A DNA stretch of 64,000 nucleotides. Source: Methylovorus mays. Lineage in GTDB: Bacteria; Pseudomonadota; Gammaproteobacteria; Burkholderiales; Methylophilaceae. The DNA is taken from positions 434,001 through 498,000 of the forward strand of contig NZ_JAJAVG010000008.1 of the NCBI RefSeq assembly GCF_020531915.1, given 5' to 3'. Numbering within the stretch: the first letter of the stretch is position 1; the number at the start of each line of letters is the position of its first letter. The notes under the pieces are model-generated. The model searched no databases. It saw only the letters and a list, made by a program, of their open reading frames with translations, and was not told the DNA's origin. Both the position numbers and the translations under genes were made by a program. Shown in pieces: positions 12,226-22,168 of the stretch.

Positions 12226-12666
12226 ATGAAATCCGCCGCCAGCCTGCGCAGCATCGCCCTGCTGGAAGCCGCCAAAGGCGCCCTGATCCTGCTCACCGCC
12301 CTTGCCGTGCTGACGCACTTGCATACCGACTGGCAAGCCGCTGCCGAGCAACTGGTGGCGCACTTCCATCTGAATCCCGCCCGGCAAACCCCGCGCTTTT
12401 TATTGCAACTGGCCGCCGATGCCAGCCAGCCGCGCCTGCTGGCCATCACCGCTGGGGCCCTGGTTTATGTGGGACTGCGCTGGGCAGAAGCCTATGGACT
12501 TTGGCACGACCGGCCATGGGCAAAATGGCTGGGCTTGGTCAGTGCCGGTGTCTACCTGCCGTTTGAATTCATTGAAATCCTGCGGCAACCCTCCATGCTG
12601 AGTTACGCCCTGCTCCTGCTCAATCTTGGCATAGTCATCATCCTCTGGCGCCACCTGCGCAAGTAA
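12226..12666 (+). CDS. DUF2127 small membrane protein
   Basis: 146 residues with about four hydrophobic segments (roughly 10-30, 65-85, 95-115, 120-142) and the DUF2127-like pattern LLEAAKGALILLTAL...LVYVGLRWAEAYGLW...WLGLVSAGVYLPFEFIEIL. Function unknown; inner-membrane location is inferred. It lies between prfA and prmC (9 bp and 3 bp gaps), so it is expressed with them. Confidence 0.8.
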   Translation: MKSAASLRSIALLEAAKGALILLTALAVLTHLHTDWQAAAEQLVAHFHLNPARQTPRFLLQLAADASQPRLLAITAGALVYVGLRWAEAYGLWHDRPWAKWLGLVSAGVYLPFEFIEILRQPSMLSYALLLLNLGIVIILWRHLRK

Positions 12667-12669
12667 GTC

Positions 12670-13563
12670 ATGCCCACCATTCAACAAGCGCTGCGCGAAG
12701 CCCAGCAGCAACTCTGCTCCAGGCTGAACCTGGAAACGCGAGAAGCGCGCAATGAAGCCCGCATGCTGATGAGCCACGCCCTGGGCAATGTCGAGCATGC
12801 CTGGCTGATCGCCCATGAAAGCGATGCACTGCCCCCCGAGATCGCCTCCGCATTCCAAGATTTACTGCACAGACGCCTGGCGGGCGAGCCCGTTGCCTAT
12901 ATTCTCGGCAACCGCGAATTTTTTGGATTACGTCTCGCGGTATCGCCCGCCACGCTGATTCCACGACCAGATACCGAAACGCTGGTAGAAACCGCCCTGG
13001 CGCGCATCCCGAGTGAAGGCGCTCGCGAGGTGCTTGATCTCGGCACTGGCACCGGCGCCATCGCACTGGCCATAGCCGCGCACCGCCCACAATGCCGCGT
13101 GGTAGCTGTCGATGCATGCGCGGCGGCCTTGCAGGTTGCTAGGCAGAATGCCGAAATGCTGGGGTTGGCCGCCACCGAATCCGATGACCATGGCATGACA
13201 AAAGGGAATGTGGAATTCAGACTGGGCAGCTGGTTTGCCCCGCTCGCCGATTTGAAGTTTGATGTCATCGTCAGCAATCCACCCTATATTCGCAACGACG
13301 ACCCGCATTTGCAGCTGGGTGATCTTCGCCATGAGCCCATCAGCGCACTGGCTTCCGGAGCGGATGGGCTGGATGACATTCGCATCATCGTCCAGCATGC
13401 CCCGGCACACCTCATGCCATCAGGCTGGCTGCTGCTGGAGCATGGCTACGATCAGGCCGACGCCGTCGCCACCTTGATGCGCGATACTGACTTTGCAAAT
13501 GTTCAGCATGCACACGACCTGGCAGGCATAGCCCGTGTGACGCTCGGGCAATGGATCGGCTAG
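12670..13563 (+). CDS. prmC: Release-factor glutamine methyltransferase
   Basis: N5-methylates the GGQ glutamine of release factors using SAM. 297 residues: N-terminal helical domain, then motif [28 protein letters not shown], and the NPPYI active-site signature that binds the glutamine amide. Its substrate RF1 is encoded in the same operon. Confidence 0.96.
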   Translation: MPTIQQALREAQQQLCSRLNLETREARNEARMLMSHALGNVEHAWLIAHESDALPPEIASAFQDLLHRRLAGEPVAYILGNREFFGLRLAVSPATLIPRPDTETLVETALARIPSEGAREVLDLGTGTGAIALAIAAHRPQCRVVAVDACAAALQVARQNAEMLGLAATESDDHGMTKGNVEFRLGSWFAPLADLKFDVIVSNPPYIRNDDPHLQLGDLRHEPISALASGADGLDDIRIIVQHAPAHLMPSGWLLLEHGYDQADAVATLMRDTDFANVQHAHDLAGIARVTLGQWIG

Positions 13564-13689
13564 ATCATGCTGGCGCGGAAAATATGCCGGCAGCCGACCC
13601 CACCAGCATTCAACAGTAAAAAATAGGGATCGAGAAATTCAGACACCCACACACCGACGAAACATACCCGGCGTGCGGGAATAAAGAGA

Positions 13690-14235
13690 TTAGTGCAAGC
13701 GACGGCGATCACTGCCGCCAGGTGTCAGGCCCACACTGAAATCATTGGCTTGCAGGGCATGGCCCTGACGCCGGAACAGCTGATCGACCAGCCCCAGCAC
13801 CTCATCGATTTCACCCTGACCAAAATGCCGCGCCAGCAGGCCACCTACATCCGCCAGCATTTCGCGGCGCTGTGCATCCAGAATCGCAGCTGCCGTCGGG
13901 CCAACAAAGATAAGCTGCAGCTCGTCGCGCCCATCTTCATGGTAGGTACTGACCTCGACTGGCGATGCCTTTTCGCATAAAGGCCCCAGCGCCACCATGG
14001 CGGCTTCCAGCGCCTTGAAGAAAGTCTCTTCCACTTCCAGCGTGCAGCACATCTCCAGCGCCCAATTGCCCGCATTGTAGAAAAAGCCGGGCTGTTCGGG
14101 CTCCATGCTTTTCAACTCGCTCAGGTGCGCCACTTCCATTTCCTGCAGCAAAGGACGACAGGCATCCTCCACCTGGCGCGCGCTCACGCCCTCAACCAGC
14201 TCAAGATAGCCATGCACATGGACTTCGGTAGGCAT
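13690..14235 (-). CDS. Conserved hypothetical protein (DUF6806-like)
   Basis: 181-residue soluble protein. It begins MPTEVHVHGYLELVEGVSARQVEDA, a pattern I associate with betaproteobacterial proteins labelled DUF6806. Later motifs are PGFFYNAGNWALEMCCTLEVEETFF and YHEDGRDELQLIFVGP. The ATG at 14235 is chosen over one six codons upstream because AAGGAG sits 5 nt before it. No function is known. It is followed, in reading direction, by 126 bp without features before prmC. Confidence 0.65.
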   Translation of the reverse strand: MPTEVHVHGYLELVEGVSARQVEDACRPLLQEMEVAHLSELKSMEPEQPGFFYNAGNWALEMCCTLEVEETFFKALEAAMVALGPLCEKASPVEVSTYHEDGRDELQLIFVGPTAAAILDAQRREMLADVGGLLARHFGQGEIDEVLGLVDQLFRRQGHALQANDFSVGLTPGGSDRRRLH

Positions 14236-14276
14236 GCCCACTCCTTCATTCAAATCAAGGGGATGATTATACCTGA

Positions 14277-14840
14277 TCAGGCCGTCGCATCTGGATGCAG
14301 ATAGCGATCCTTGAGCCGCATGTAGTGCTGGGCAGAATAGCTGAAATGGGCGATCTCCGCCTCGGTGAGGGCACGCACCTTTTTGGCCGGGCGGCCGATA
14401 TACAAATAGCCGCTTTCCAGAATCTTACCCTCCGGCACCAGACTGCCAGCGCCCAGCAATACATGCTTTTGCACCACGACCTTGTCCATGACAATACTAC
14501 CCATGCCGATCAGGCACTCATCTTCCAACGTGCAGCCATGCAGGATCACGCTATGGCCGACCGTGACATGGTTGCCGATAATCAGTGGGGCGCCAGGCGG
14601 ATCCCAGCTCGATTGATGGCTGACATGCAGCATGCTGAGATCCTGGATATTGGTGCCATGGCCGATACGGATGAAATTCACATCGCCGCGTATCACCACC
14701 CCAGGCCATACGGAGGCATCATCACCCAGGCTGACCTGACCAATAATGGTGGCGGCATCATGCACAAACACGCGGGAACCGAACTCGGGAAAATGGCTCT
14801 GAAAAGCACTGATAGACATGTTGTTATCCAGATAGGGCAT
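14277..14840 (-). CDS. Gamma-class carbonic anhydrase-like protein (YrdA/PaaY type)
   Basis: Left-handed beta-helix hexapeptide-repeat protein of 187 residues (180 if the ATG at 14819 is used). Metal-ligand type residues are visible in GDVNFIRIGHGTNIQDLSMLHVSHQ and GNHVTVGHSVILHGCTLEDE, matching the three-histidine pattern of gamma carbonic anhydrases. Many such homologues have low or unproven carbonic anhydrase activity, so the enzymatic role is inference. It diverges from metX with 28 bp between the starts. Confidence 0.88.
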   Translation of the reverse strand: MPYLDNNMSISAFQSHFPEFGSRVFVHDAATIIGQVSLGDDASVWPGVVIRGDVNFIRIGHGTNIQDLSMLHVSHQSSWDPPGAPLIIGNHVTVGHSVILHGCTLEDECLIGMGSIVMDKVVVQKHVLLGAGSLVPEGKILESGYLYIGRPAKKVRALTEAEIAHFSYSAQHYMRLKDRYLHPDATA

Positions 14841-14868
14841 AGGGCTTTAGCCATAGTATAATCGCGAA

Positions 14869-16008
14869 ATGTCAGAATCCTCCTCCATCGGCATTGTAGC
14901 CCCACAGATTGCGCACTTCACTGAACCGCTGCCCCTGAAAAGCGGCGAAGTCCTTCCGCAATACGACCTCGTTTATGAAACCTATGGCACGCTGAACGCG
15001 GACAAATCCAACGCGGTGATGATCTGTCACGCGCTGTCCGGCCATCACCATGTGGCAGGCAAATACGCCGACACCGACAAACATGCCGGCTGGTGGGATA
15101 ATCTGATCGGCCCCGGCAAGCCTCTGGATACCAACCGCTTTTTCGTCATCGGCCTCAACAACCTGGGTGGCTGCCATGGCAGCACCGGCCCATCGAGCAT
15201 ACATCCGCAAACCGGCAAGCCCTGGGGATCGGCTTTCCCGCTGCTCACGGTGGAAGACTGGGTCACATCGCAAGCACGCCTGGCCGATTATCTGGGCATC
15301 AAACAGCTGGCCGCCATCGTCGGTGGCAGTCTGGGCGGCATGCAGGCCTTGCAATGGACCATCAGCTATCCCGAACGGGTGCGTCATGCACTGGTGATTG
15401 CCGCAGCTCCCAATCTCACTGCGCAGAATATCGCCTTCAATGAGGTGGCACGCCAGGCCATCATCACCGACCCTGAATTCCACGGCGGTGATTACTATGC
15501 GCACAAGGTCGTGCCACGCCGCGGCCTGCGCATTGCCCGCATGCTGGGGCACATCACCTATCTATCTGACGATGCCATGGGCGCCAAGTTTGGCCGCAAA
15601 CTGCGTGAAGGCGAGATCAAGTACAGCTTTGACGTCGAGTTCGAGATGGAGTCCTACCTGCGCTATCAGGGCGATAAATTCGCCGGTGAGTTTGATGCCA
15701 ACACCTATCTGCGCATGACGCGCGCGCTGGATTATTTTGATCCCGCTCTGGCGCACGATGGCGATCTCTCGCGGGCACTGGCGCCTGCCCAGGCAGATTT
15801 TCTGGTGATTTCATTCACCAGTGACTGGCGCTTCTCGCCAGCACGCTCACGCGAGATCGTAAAGGCGCTACTGGATAACGAGTTGTCGGTAAGTTATGCC
15901 GAAGTGACAGCGGCCCACGGCCATGATGCCTTTTTGATGCAGGATGCCCATTACCACGCCATTCTGCGCAACTATCTCAAGAAAATTAAAGTCGGAGGCC
16001 CAGCATGA
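14869..16008 (+). CDS. metX: Homoserine O-acyltransferase
   Basis: Activates homoserine for methionine synthesis. Alpha/beta-hydrolase fold of 379 residues: nucleophile elbow [10 protein letters not shown] (Ser), Asp in [12 protein letters not shown], His in [15 protein letters not shown], plus [15 protein letters not shown]. Proteobacterial MetX paired with MetW often uses succinyl-CoA rather than acetyl-CoA (established for some MetX clades), so acyl specificity should not be assumed from the family name. Overlaps metW by 4 bp (ATGA). Confidence 0.96.
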   Translation: MSESSSIGIVAPQIAHFTEPLPLKSGEVLPQYDLVYETYGTLNADKSNAVMICHALSGHHHVAGKYADTDKHAGWWDNLIGPGKPLDTNRFFVIGLNNLGGCHGSTGPSSIHPQTGKPWGSAFPLLTVEDWVTSQARLADYLGIKQLAAIVGGSLGGMQALQWTISYPERVRHALVIAAAPNLTAQNIAFNEVARQAIITDPEFHGGDYYAHKVVPRRGLRIARMLGHITYLSDDAMGAKFGRKLREGEIKYSFDVEFEMESYLRYQGDKFAGEFDANTYLRMTRALDYFDPALAHDGDLSRALAPAQADFLVISFTSDWRFSPARSREIVKALLDNELSVSYAEVTAAHGHDAFLMQDAHYHAILRNYLKKIKVGGPA

Positions 16009-16625
16009 GCAATACCTCCATCAAGTTTGCCGATGCTGCAAAATCAAGACACGACTTTGCGCTGATTGCCAAGTGGATCAAACCCGGCGCCAAGGTGCTA
16101 GACCTGGGATGCGGCGACGGCACCCTGCTCGGCTATTTGCGCAACACCTTGCAGGTGCGCGGTTATGGCGTAGAAAAAGACGATGCCAACTGGCTGGCCA
16201 GCATGAGCAATGGCGTCGACGTCATCCAGATGGACCTGGAAGCGGGCCTGTCGGGATTTGAAGCCAAATCATTTGATGTAGTGATCTTGTCGCAGACCTT
16301 GCAGGCGGTGCTCAATACCGAAGGCATCGTGCAGGAAATGCTACGCGTGGGTCATGAAGCCATCGTCACCTTTCCCAATTTTGGTTACTGGCGTCATCGC
16401 TTTCAGCTGATTGCCGGGCAGATGCCGGTTTCCAAGAATCTGCCTTACCAGTGGTATGACACGCCTAACGTGCATCTGTGCACCATCAAGGATTTTGACG
16501 AGTTCTGCATCAACCACCATATTGAAGTGATGGAGCGGCTGGTGCTGACTGAGCAGGAGCCCATCAACATGATGCCCAACCTGCGGGGCAGCCTGGCCAT
16601 GTATCACCTCAAGCCAGCAGAGTAA
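16005..16625 (+). CDS. metW: Methionine biosynthesis protein MetW
   Basis: 206-residue class I methyltransferase-fold partner of MetX. Motif [38 protein letters not shown], and the MetW hallmark [24 protein letters not shown]. Translationally coupled to metX. In related bacteria MetW is needed for homoserine acylation, probably by acting with MetX rather than as a methyltransferase. Confidence 0.96.
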   Translation: MSNTSIKFADAAKSRHDFALIAKWIKPGAKVLDLGCGDGTLLGYLRNTLQVRGYGVEKDDANWLASMSNGVDVIQMDLEAGLSGFEAKSFDVVILSQTLQAVLNTEGIVQEMLRVGHEAIVTFPNFGYWRHRFQLIAGQMPVSKNLPYQWYDTPNVHLCTIKDFDEFCINHHIEVMERLVLTEQEPINMMPNLRGSLAMYHLKPAE

Positions 16626-16643
16626 GCATCACCGTTGATGCTT
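16624..16643. terminator. Hairpin between convergent metW and TauE/SafE gene
   Basis: Perfect 8-bp arms AAGCATCA / TGATGCTT with loop CCGT, starting on the last bases of the metW stop codon. Two genes converge here, so a bidirectional stop is expected; the T run is short. Confidence 0.5.
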
Positions 16644-16656
16644 GCCCTGCGCGCGC

Positions 16657-17322
16657 TCAAAGCAGCACGCGATAAAGCCCGAACAGGCCAAACAGTATTA
16701 CCGCCAGCCCACTCAGCTTTCTGAGCCAACCTTGCTGCAAGACTTTTTTCAGTTTCACCGCCGCCATACCCATCGCCAGCAAGGTGGGCAAGGTGCCCAG
16801 GCCAAACGCCAGCATAAGCAAGCCGCCCTGCACGGCATCTCCCGCAGCCAGCGCTGCCACCAGCACGCTATAAACCAAACCACAGGGCAGCCAACCCCAT
16901 ACCGCGCCCAGCAATATGGCCTGCCAGGGCGACTGCACCGGCAACAAGCGTCTGGACAAGGGCTGCAACTGCCGCCATAGCACACTGCCCAGCCGCTCGA
17001 CATAGGTCACGCCGTGCCACACGCCTGCCAGATACAAGCCCAGCAACACCAGCATCAGGCTGCTGAGTCCGTAGAGTATTTTTTGAATGGGGAGGATATG
17101 TCCCAGAAAAAAGCTGCTGGCGCCGAGCGCGCCCGCCAAGACCCCGGCCAAGGTGTAACTCAAAATACGCCCGCCATTGTAGGCCAGCAGAAATGGCAAG
17201 CGTGGTCGCGCGCCCGGCAAGCTCATGCTGACCGCGCCGACGATGCCACCGCACATCCCGGCGCAGTGGCCGCCACCCAGCAAGCCCACCATGAACACGC
17301 CAAATAAAGTGAATTCCAACAT
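16657..17322 (-). CDS. TauE/SafE-type membrane protein
   Basis: 221 residues with about six hydrophobic segments. It opens MLEFTLFGVFMVGLLGGGHCAGMCGGIVGA, with the His-Cys-x-x-Met-Cys pattern of the SafE / UreH-like membrane proteins found near cytochrome oxidase or copper-handling genes. Later motifs are WGWLPCGLVYSVLVAALA and MLAFGLGTLPTLLAMG. A role in metal (copper or nickel) or sulfur transport is suggested by the family, not shown. ATG 17322 is chosen; an in-frame extension of 19 codons upstream has no conserved content. Confidence 0.85.
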   Translation of the reverse strand: MLEFTLFGVFMVGLLGGGHCAGMCGGIVGAVSMSLPGARPRLPFLLAYNGGRILSYTLAGVLAGALGASSFFLGHILPIQKILYGLSSLMLVLLGLYLAGVWHGVTYVERLGSVLWRQLQPLSRRLLPVQSPWQAILLGAVWGWLPCGLVYSVLVAALAAGDAVQGGLLMLAFGLGTLPTLLAMGMAAVKLKKVLQQGWLRKLSGLAVILFGLFGLYRVLL

Positions 17323-17369
17323 CCTGATATTGTGGCATGCGGCACCCGATTTCGGGTAATGTGTCGCCC

Positions 17370-18635
17370 ATGAACGCACAACCCACCTGGCTAAAGGCGC
17401 TGCTCAATCGGCGCATGCTGATCTGCATTTTCACCGGCTTCAGCTCCGGACTCCCCTTATTCATCCTGATCAGCCTGCTACCAGCATGGCTGCGTTCCGA
17501 AGGGGTCGACCTCAAGGCCATCGGCCTGTTTGCCTTGATCCAGCTGCCCTTTACCTGGAAGTTCATCTGGGCTCCGCTGTTTGACCGCTACATTCCGCCC
17601 ATGGGCAGGCGGCGTGGCTGGCTACTGGTGACGCAGGTTGCCCTGCTGGTCAGCATTCCCCTGTTCGGCAAGCTGCATCCGGTGCTGGATATCTGGACCA
17701 TCGCCTATCTGGCCGCGGTGGTAGCGTTTTTCAGCGCCAGCCAGGATGTGGTGATTGATGCCTATCGCCGTGAAATCCTGCCCGATGCAGAGCTGGGCCT
17801 GGGCAATGTGATTCACGTGAATGCCTACAAGATTGCCGGCCTGATCCCGGGCTCGCTATCGCTGATCCTCGCCGACCATATGGCATGGGATAGCGTGTTC
17901 ATGATCACCGCGCTTTTCATGCTGCCCGGCATGGTGATGACGCTGCTGGTCAAAGAGCCCGAGCTCAAGCCCGGGCGGCCAAGAACCCTCGCCGCCGCCG
18001 TCATCGAGCCATTCAATGAATTCATCCACCGCAATGGCTGGCGCTCCGCGCTGCTAATTCTGGCGTTTATCTTTTTATACAAGCTGGGTGACAGCATGGC
18101 GGTAGCGCTGGCCACGCCGTTTTATCTGGACATGGGGTTCAGCAAGACGGAAATCGGCCTCATCGCCAAAAATGCCGGGCTGTGGCCGAGCGTGATAGGC
18201 GGCCTGCTGGGCGGCATCTGGATGGTGCGGCTCGGCATACACCGCTCGCTGTGGCTGTTTGGTGCGGTACAAATGCTGGCGATTCTGGGCTTTGCCTGGC
18301 TGGCCGTCGTGGGGCACGACCTGCTGTGGCTGGGGGTTGTGATTGGCGTGGAAGCCTTTGGCGTAGGCCTGGGTACCGCCGCGTTCGTCGCCTATATCGC
18401 CCAGACCACGCATCCGCTCTATACCGCCACCCAGTTTGCGTTGTTCACCAGCCTGGCGGCGGTGCCACGCACCTTTGCCAACGCCACCACCGGCTATCTG
18501 GTGGATATGCTGGGCTGGGTGAATTTCTTCCTGCTGTGTTTTGTGGCGGCAATTCCGGGCATGCTGTTGCTGCTCAAGATCGCGCCATGGCATGGCAAGC
18601 CGCTTGCCACGCCTTCTATCCGCGACCCCGAGTAA
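17370..18635 (+). CDS. ampG: AmpG-like muropeptide permease (MFS)
   Basis: Major-facilitator inner-membrane protein of 421 residues with about 12 hydrophobic segments. FTGFSSGLPLFILISLLPAWLRSEGVDLK, WKFIWAPLFDRYIPP, SASQDVVIDAYRREIL and DMGFSKTEIGLIAK are typical of AmpG, which imports GlcNAc-anhydroMurNAc peptides for cell-wall recycling. The start MNAQPTWLKALL leaves 47 bp to the divergent membrane-protein gene. No recycling or ampC/ampR genes are nearby. Confidence 0.92.
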   Translation: MNAQPTWLKALLNRRMLICIFTGFSSGLPLFILISLLPAWLRSEGVDLKAIGLFALIQLPFTWKFIWAPLFDRYIPPMGRRRGWLLVTQVALLVSIPLFGKLHPVLDIWTIAYLAAVVAFFSASQDVVIDAYRREILPDAELGLGNVIHVNAYKIAGLIPGSLSLILADHMAWDSVFMITALFMLPGMVMTLLVKEPELKPGRPRTLAAAVIEPFNEFIHRNGWRSALLILAFIFLYKLGDSMAVALATPFYLDMGFSKTEIGLIAKNAGLWPSVIGGLLGGIWMVRLGIHRSLWLFGAVQMLAILGFAWLAVVGHDLLWLGVVIGVEAFGVGLGTAAFVAYIAQTTHPLYTATQFALFTSLAAVPRTFANATTGYLVDMLGWVNFFLLCFVAAIPGMLLLLKIAPWHGKPLATPSIRDPE

Positions 18636-18653
18636 AGGTGCACCGAAAGCAGC

Positions 18654-19448
18654 TTAGCGCTGGTAATCAATAATCAGCGGCGCATGGTCGCTAAAGCGTT
18701 CCAGTTTGTAGATACTGGCTGCTACCGCCTTGGCAGCAAAATCCGGGGTCGCAATCTGGTAATCAATACGCCAACCCACGTTCTTGGCCCAGGCCTGCCC
18801 GCGATTGCTCCACCAGGTATAGCATTCGTCGGTGGTATCCGGATGCAGCACCCGGTAGACATCCACCCAGCCCACGCGGTCAAACAGATCCGTCAGCCAA
18901 GCGCGTTCCTCTGGCAAAAAGCCTGAGTTCTTTTTGTTGCCTTTCCAGTTTTTGAGATCGGCCTCTTTGTGCGCGATATTCCAATCGCCACAGATCACCA
19001 CATCGCGACCGGCAGCCCGCAAGGCTTCGAGATGCACCAGGAATCGCGTCATCACACTGAACTTGAAGGCCTGGCGCTCTTCGCCGCTGGAACCGGAGGG
19101 CAGATACAGCGACACCACGCTGAGATTACCAAACTGCAGCTCCAGATAGCGGCCTTCGGCATCAATATCGGCTATCCCCAGGCCCACAATCACCGCATCC
19201 GGCTGCATGCGGGTATAGATGCCCACGCCGCTGTAGCCTTTCTTTTCGGCGTAGTGAAAATAGCCAAAATAGCCTTCCGGGTTCAGCATTTCCGGCGTCA
19301 TGTCCGCCAGTTGCGCCTTCAGCTCCTGCATGCAGACGATGTCAGCATTCTGCTGTTGCAGCCAGGGGTAGAACCCTTTATTGGCCGCGGACCGGATGCC
19401 ATTCAGATTTGCAGATATAATTCGGTACAAGCTCAACCCCTTTTCCAT
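18654..19448 (-). CDS. xth: Exodeoxyribonuclease III / AP endonuclease
   Basis: Base-excision repair nuclease, 264 residues. Motifs [24 protein letters not shown] (metal Glu), [14 protein letters not shown] (Asn/Asp site), [12 protein letters not shown] and the catalytic FSDHAPL. The frame is open far upstream (to 20231), but that extension is the antisense shadow of pyrE; the conserved N-terminus begins at ATG 19448. Its start codon is separated from the divergent pyrE start by only 6 bp. Confidence 0.96.
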   Translation of the reverse strand: MEKGLSLYRIISANLNGIRSAANKGFYPWLQQQNADIVCMQELKAQLADMTPEMLNPEGYFGYFHYAEKKGYSGVGIYTRMQPDAVIVGLGIADIDAEGRYLELQFGNLSVVSLYLPSGSSGEERQAFKFSVMTRFLVHLEALRAAGRDVVICGDWNIAHKEADLKNWKGNKKNSGFLPEERAWLTDLFDRVGWVDVYRVLHPDTTDECYTWWSNRGQAWAKNVGWRIDYQIATPDFAAKAVAASIYKLERFSDHAPLIIDYQR

Positions 19449-19454
19449 ATTCTC

Positions 19455-20114
19455 ATGTCTGATCAAGCCCTCGATTTTACGCAACAATTCATTGCCTTTG
19501 CCATTGATAAGCAAGTATTGCGCTTTGGCGAATTCAAAACCAAGGCTGGCCGCCTCAGTCCTTACTTTTTCAATGCGGGTCTGTTCAACGATGGCGAAAG
19601 CCTGATGAAGCTCGGCGAATATTATGCCGCCGCTATTGTGCAGTCCGGCATCCCTTTCGACATGCTGTTTGGCCCCGCCTATAAGGGCATCACCCTGGCC
19701 GCCAGTATCTCGATTGCCCTGGCGCGCCGTGGCGTCAATGTACCGTATGCCTACAACCGCAAGGAAGCAAAAGACCATGGCGAAGGCGGCACCATCGTCG
19801 GCGCCCCGCTCAAGGGTCGCGTGCTGATTGTGGATGACGTGATCTCGGCTGGCACCTCGGTGCGGGAGTCCGTGGAAATGATACGTGCGGCAGGTGCCAC
19901 GCCCGCAGCGGTTGCGATTGCCATTGACCGGCAGGAACGCGGCCTGGGGAGCCTCTCTGCCGTGCAGGAAGTCGAACAGCAATCCGGCATGCCCGTGATC
20001 AGCATCGCGAGCTTGAGCAGCCTGATTGATTACCTCAAACATGCGCCGGAGCTTGCCACATTCCAGCCCGCCATTGAGGCTTACCGCAACGAGTACGGCG
20101 TGAGCTGCGCTTAA
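19455..20114 (+). CDS. pyrE: Orotate phosphoribosyltransferase
   Basis: Makes OMP from orotate and PRPP in pyrimidine synthesis. 219 residues: [44 protein letters not shown] flexible loop, and the PRPP signature [17 protein letters not shown]. The divergent neighbour xth starts 6 bp away, so the ribosome-binding site and promoter of pyrE must lie within the 5' end of xth read antisense. Confidence 0.97.
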   Translation: MSDQALDFTQQFIAFAIDKQVLRFGEFKTKAGRLSPYFFNAGLFNDGESLMKLGEYYAAAIVQSGIPFDMLFGPAYKGITLAASISIALARRGVNVPYAYNRKEAKDHGEGGTIVGAPLKGRVLIVDDVISAGTSVRESVEMIRAAGATPAAVAIAIDRQERGLGSLSAVQEVEQQSGMPVISIASLSSLIDYLKHAPELATFQPAIEAYRNEYGVSCA

Positions 20115-20142
20115 TCTCCGACACGGCGGGCATCCTTGCACC

Positions 20143-20676
20143 ATGGCCAGCATTGAAGGTTTCCCCGCCGTTGCCCAGGACGATGCCCGCGTTCTGATCT
20201 TGGGCTCCATGCCCGGCATTGCCTCGCTCACGCAGCAGCAGTATTACGGCCATCCGCACAATCTGTTCTGGCCCATCATGGGCGAGCTGGTCGGGGCTCA
20301 CCCCCATCTGCCGTATGCAGAGCGTCTGGCCCAGCTAACACGCCACCACATTGCGCTGTGGGATGTCATGCATCAATGCTTTCGCCCCGGCAGCCTGGAT
20401 AGCGCCATTGATGAAGGCAGCATTGTCGCCAACGACTTCGCCGGTTTTTTTGCCACACATGCGCAGATCCGCCATGTGTTTTTCAATGGGCAAAAGGCGG
20501 CGCAGGCATTTCAGCGCCATGTGCTCAAAGCAGAAAAGTTAAACAAGGATGCGCTGGCAAGCCTGAGGTTTACCACCTTGCCATCCACCAGCCCGGCGAA
20601 TGCCAGCATTCCGCAAACGACAAAACGGCAGCAGTGGCAAAGCATCCTGCAGGCACTAGCAGACAGCGCGATGTAA
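20143..20676 (+). CDS. DNA-deoxyinosine (hypoxanthine) glycosylase, UDG family 6
   Basis: 177-residue UDG-superfamily enzyme. The motif LGSMPGIASLTQQQYYGHP then NLFW matches the HDG (family 6) signature, where the Asn of the GHPxNxFW element is catalytic. LPSTSPANA is the C-terminal DNA-intercalating motif. The expected role is removal of hypoxanthine from deaminated adenine. Its position 28 bp after pyrE suggests co-transcription; with xth adjacent, two repair genes flank pyrE. Confidence 0.88.
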   Translation: MASIEGFPAVAQDDARVLILGSMPGIASLTQQQYYGHPHNLFWPIMGELVGAHPHLPYAERLAQLTRHHIALWDVMHQCFRPGSLDSAIDEGSIVANDFAGFFATHAQIRHVFFNGQKAAQAFQRHVLKAEKLNKDALASLRFTTLPSTSPANASIPQTTKRQQWQSILQALADSAM

Positions 20677-20681
20677 AAATG

Positions 20682-20709
20682 AAAAAAGCCGGGACATCCC
20701 GGCTTTTTT
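20682..20709. terminator. Strong bidirectional intrinsic terminator
   Basis: 13-bp perfect arms AAAAAAGCCGGGA / TCCCGGCTTTTTT with a 2-nt loop. A-tract before and T-tract after give termination in both directions, serving the glycosylase gene (plus) and gatB (minus). Confidence 0.9.
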
Positions 20710-20735
20710 CATGCGCGCAAACTATTGCCAGCTGA

Positions 20736-22166
20736 TCAGGCACCCAGTTTTCGGCGCAGCACCTCATTTACCTGTGCCGGGTTGGCCTTGCCCTTGGAAG
20801 CTTTCATGGCCTGGCCCACCAGCGCGTTGAAGGCTTTTTCCTTGCCGGCGCGGAACTCTTCCACCATGGCAGCGTTGGCAGCCAGCACTTCATCGATGAT
20901 GGCTTCGATGGCGCCGCTATCCGTCACCTGCTTCAGGCCTTTTTTCTCGATGATACTGTCGGCATCGCCTTCACCAGCCCACATCGCGTCGAATACTTCT
21001 CTGGCGATCTTGTTGGAGATGGTGTTGTCGGCAATGCGCTTGAGCAACCCGGCCAGTTGCAGCGGGCTCACCGGTGAAGCGCTGATATCCTGATCCTGCT
21101 CGTTGAGCTTGGCCGCGACACTGCCCATGACCCAGTTGGCCGCCATTTTAGGCTCGGCACCCTGCGCTACCACGGCCGTAAAGTAATCGGCAATGCCACG
21201 CGAAGATGTCAGGCCAGATGCGTCATAGGCTGAGAGCGAATACTCACGTTCGAAGCGTTCTTTCATGTCGCCCGGCAGCTCGGGCATCACGGCTTTCACC
21301 TTGGCAATGTCTTCCAGCGTAATCTGCAAAGGCAGCAAATCAGGGTCAGGGAAGTAACGATAGTCGTTGGCTTCTTCCTTGCTGCGCATGGCGCGGGTTT
21401 CACCGGTATCGGGGTTGAACAGCACGGTGGCCTGCTGGATGGTGCCGCCGTCTTCCAGCGTCTCGATCTGCCAGCGGGTTTCGTATTCAATCGCCTGCTG
21501 CATGAAGCGGAAGGAGTTGAGGTTCTTGATCTCGCGGCGCGTGCCGAGCTTGTCGGAACCCTTGGGGCGTACCGAGACGTTCACGTCGCAACGGAAACTG
21601 CCTTCCTGCATGTTGCCGTCGCATATACCTATCCACTGCACCAGCTCGTGCAGCTTTTTGGCATAGGCCACGGCCTCGGCGGCCGAGCGCATGTCCGGCT
21701 CGGTCACAATTTCCAGCAGCGGCGTACCGGCACGGTTGAGGTCTATGCCCGACATGCCAGCCGACGCGCCATGCACCGACTTGCCCGCATCTTCTTCCAG
21801 ATGCGCGCGGGTAATGCGGATGGTCTTCTCCTGATCGCCCACCTGCACGGTGAGCGATCCCTTGCCTACCACGGGCAGCTCGTACTGGCTGATCTGGTAG
21901 CCCTTGGGCAAGTCCGGGTAAAAGTAATTCTTGCGGGCAAACACCGAACGCGGCGCGATCTCGGCATTCACCGCGAGGCCAAACTTGATAGCGCACTGCA
22001 CAGCTTCCGCATTCAGCACTGGCAACACACCAGGCAAGGCGATATCCACCGCGCTGGCCTGGGTATTCGGCTCAGCACCAAAGGCAATGCTGCTGCCGGA
22101 AAAAATCTTGGACCTGGTTTGAAGCTGGGTATGTGTTTCCAGCCCGATAACAACTTCCCACTGCAT
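20736..22166 (-). CDS. gatB: Asp/Glu-tRNA amidotransferase subunit B
   Basis: tRNA-binding kinase-like subunit of GatCAB, which converts misacylated Glu-tRNA(Gln) and Asp-tRNA(Asn). 476 residues: [59 protein letters not shown] and [12 protein letters not shown]. The C-terminal YqeY-like tail ends [18 protein letters not shown] 22166 lies 2 bp after the gatA stop. The terminator at 20682-20709 closes the operon. Confidence 0.97.
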   Translation of the reverse strand: MQWEVVIGLETHTQLQTRSKIFSGSSIAFGAEPNTQASAVDIALPGVLPVLNAEAVQCAIKFGLAVNAEIAPRSVFARKNYFYPDLPKGYQISQYELPVVGKGSLTVQVGDQEKTIRITRAHLEEDAGKSVHGASAGMSGIDLNRAGTPLLEIVTEPDMRSAAEAVAYAKKLHELVQWIGICDGNMQEGSFRCDVNVSVRPKGSDKLGTRREIKNLNSFRFMQQAIEYETRWQIETLEDGGTIQQATVLFNPDTGETRAMRSKEEANDYRYFPDPDLLPLQITLEDIAKVKAVMPELPGDMKERFEREYSLSAYDASGLTSSRGIADYFTAVVAQGAEPKMAANWVMGSVAAKLNEQDQDISASPVSPLQLAGLLKRIADNTISNKIAREVFDAMWAGEGDADSIIEKKGLKQVTDSGAIEAIIDEVLAANAAMVEEFRAGKEKAFNALVGQAMKASKGKANPAQVNEVLRRKLGA

Positions 22167-22168
22167 GA

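Noticed and set aside
11200-12387. 395-codon minus-strand frame opposite prfA
   Set aside because: prfA with GGQ and PxT motifs is certain; the opposite frame has no family pattern.
18654-20231. 525-codon minus-strand frame covering xth and beyond
   Set aside because: Only the last 264 codons match exonuclease III; the first 261 are the antisense of pyrE.
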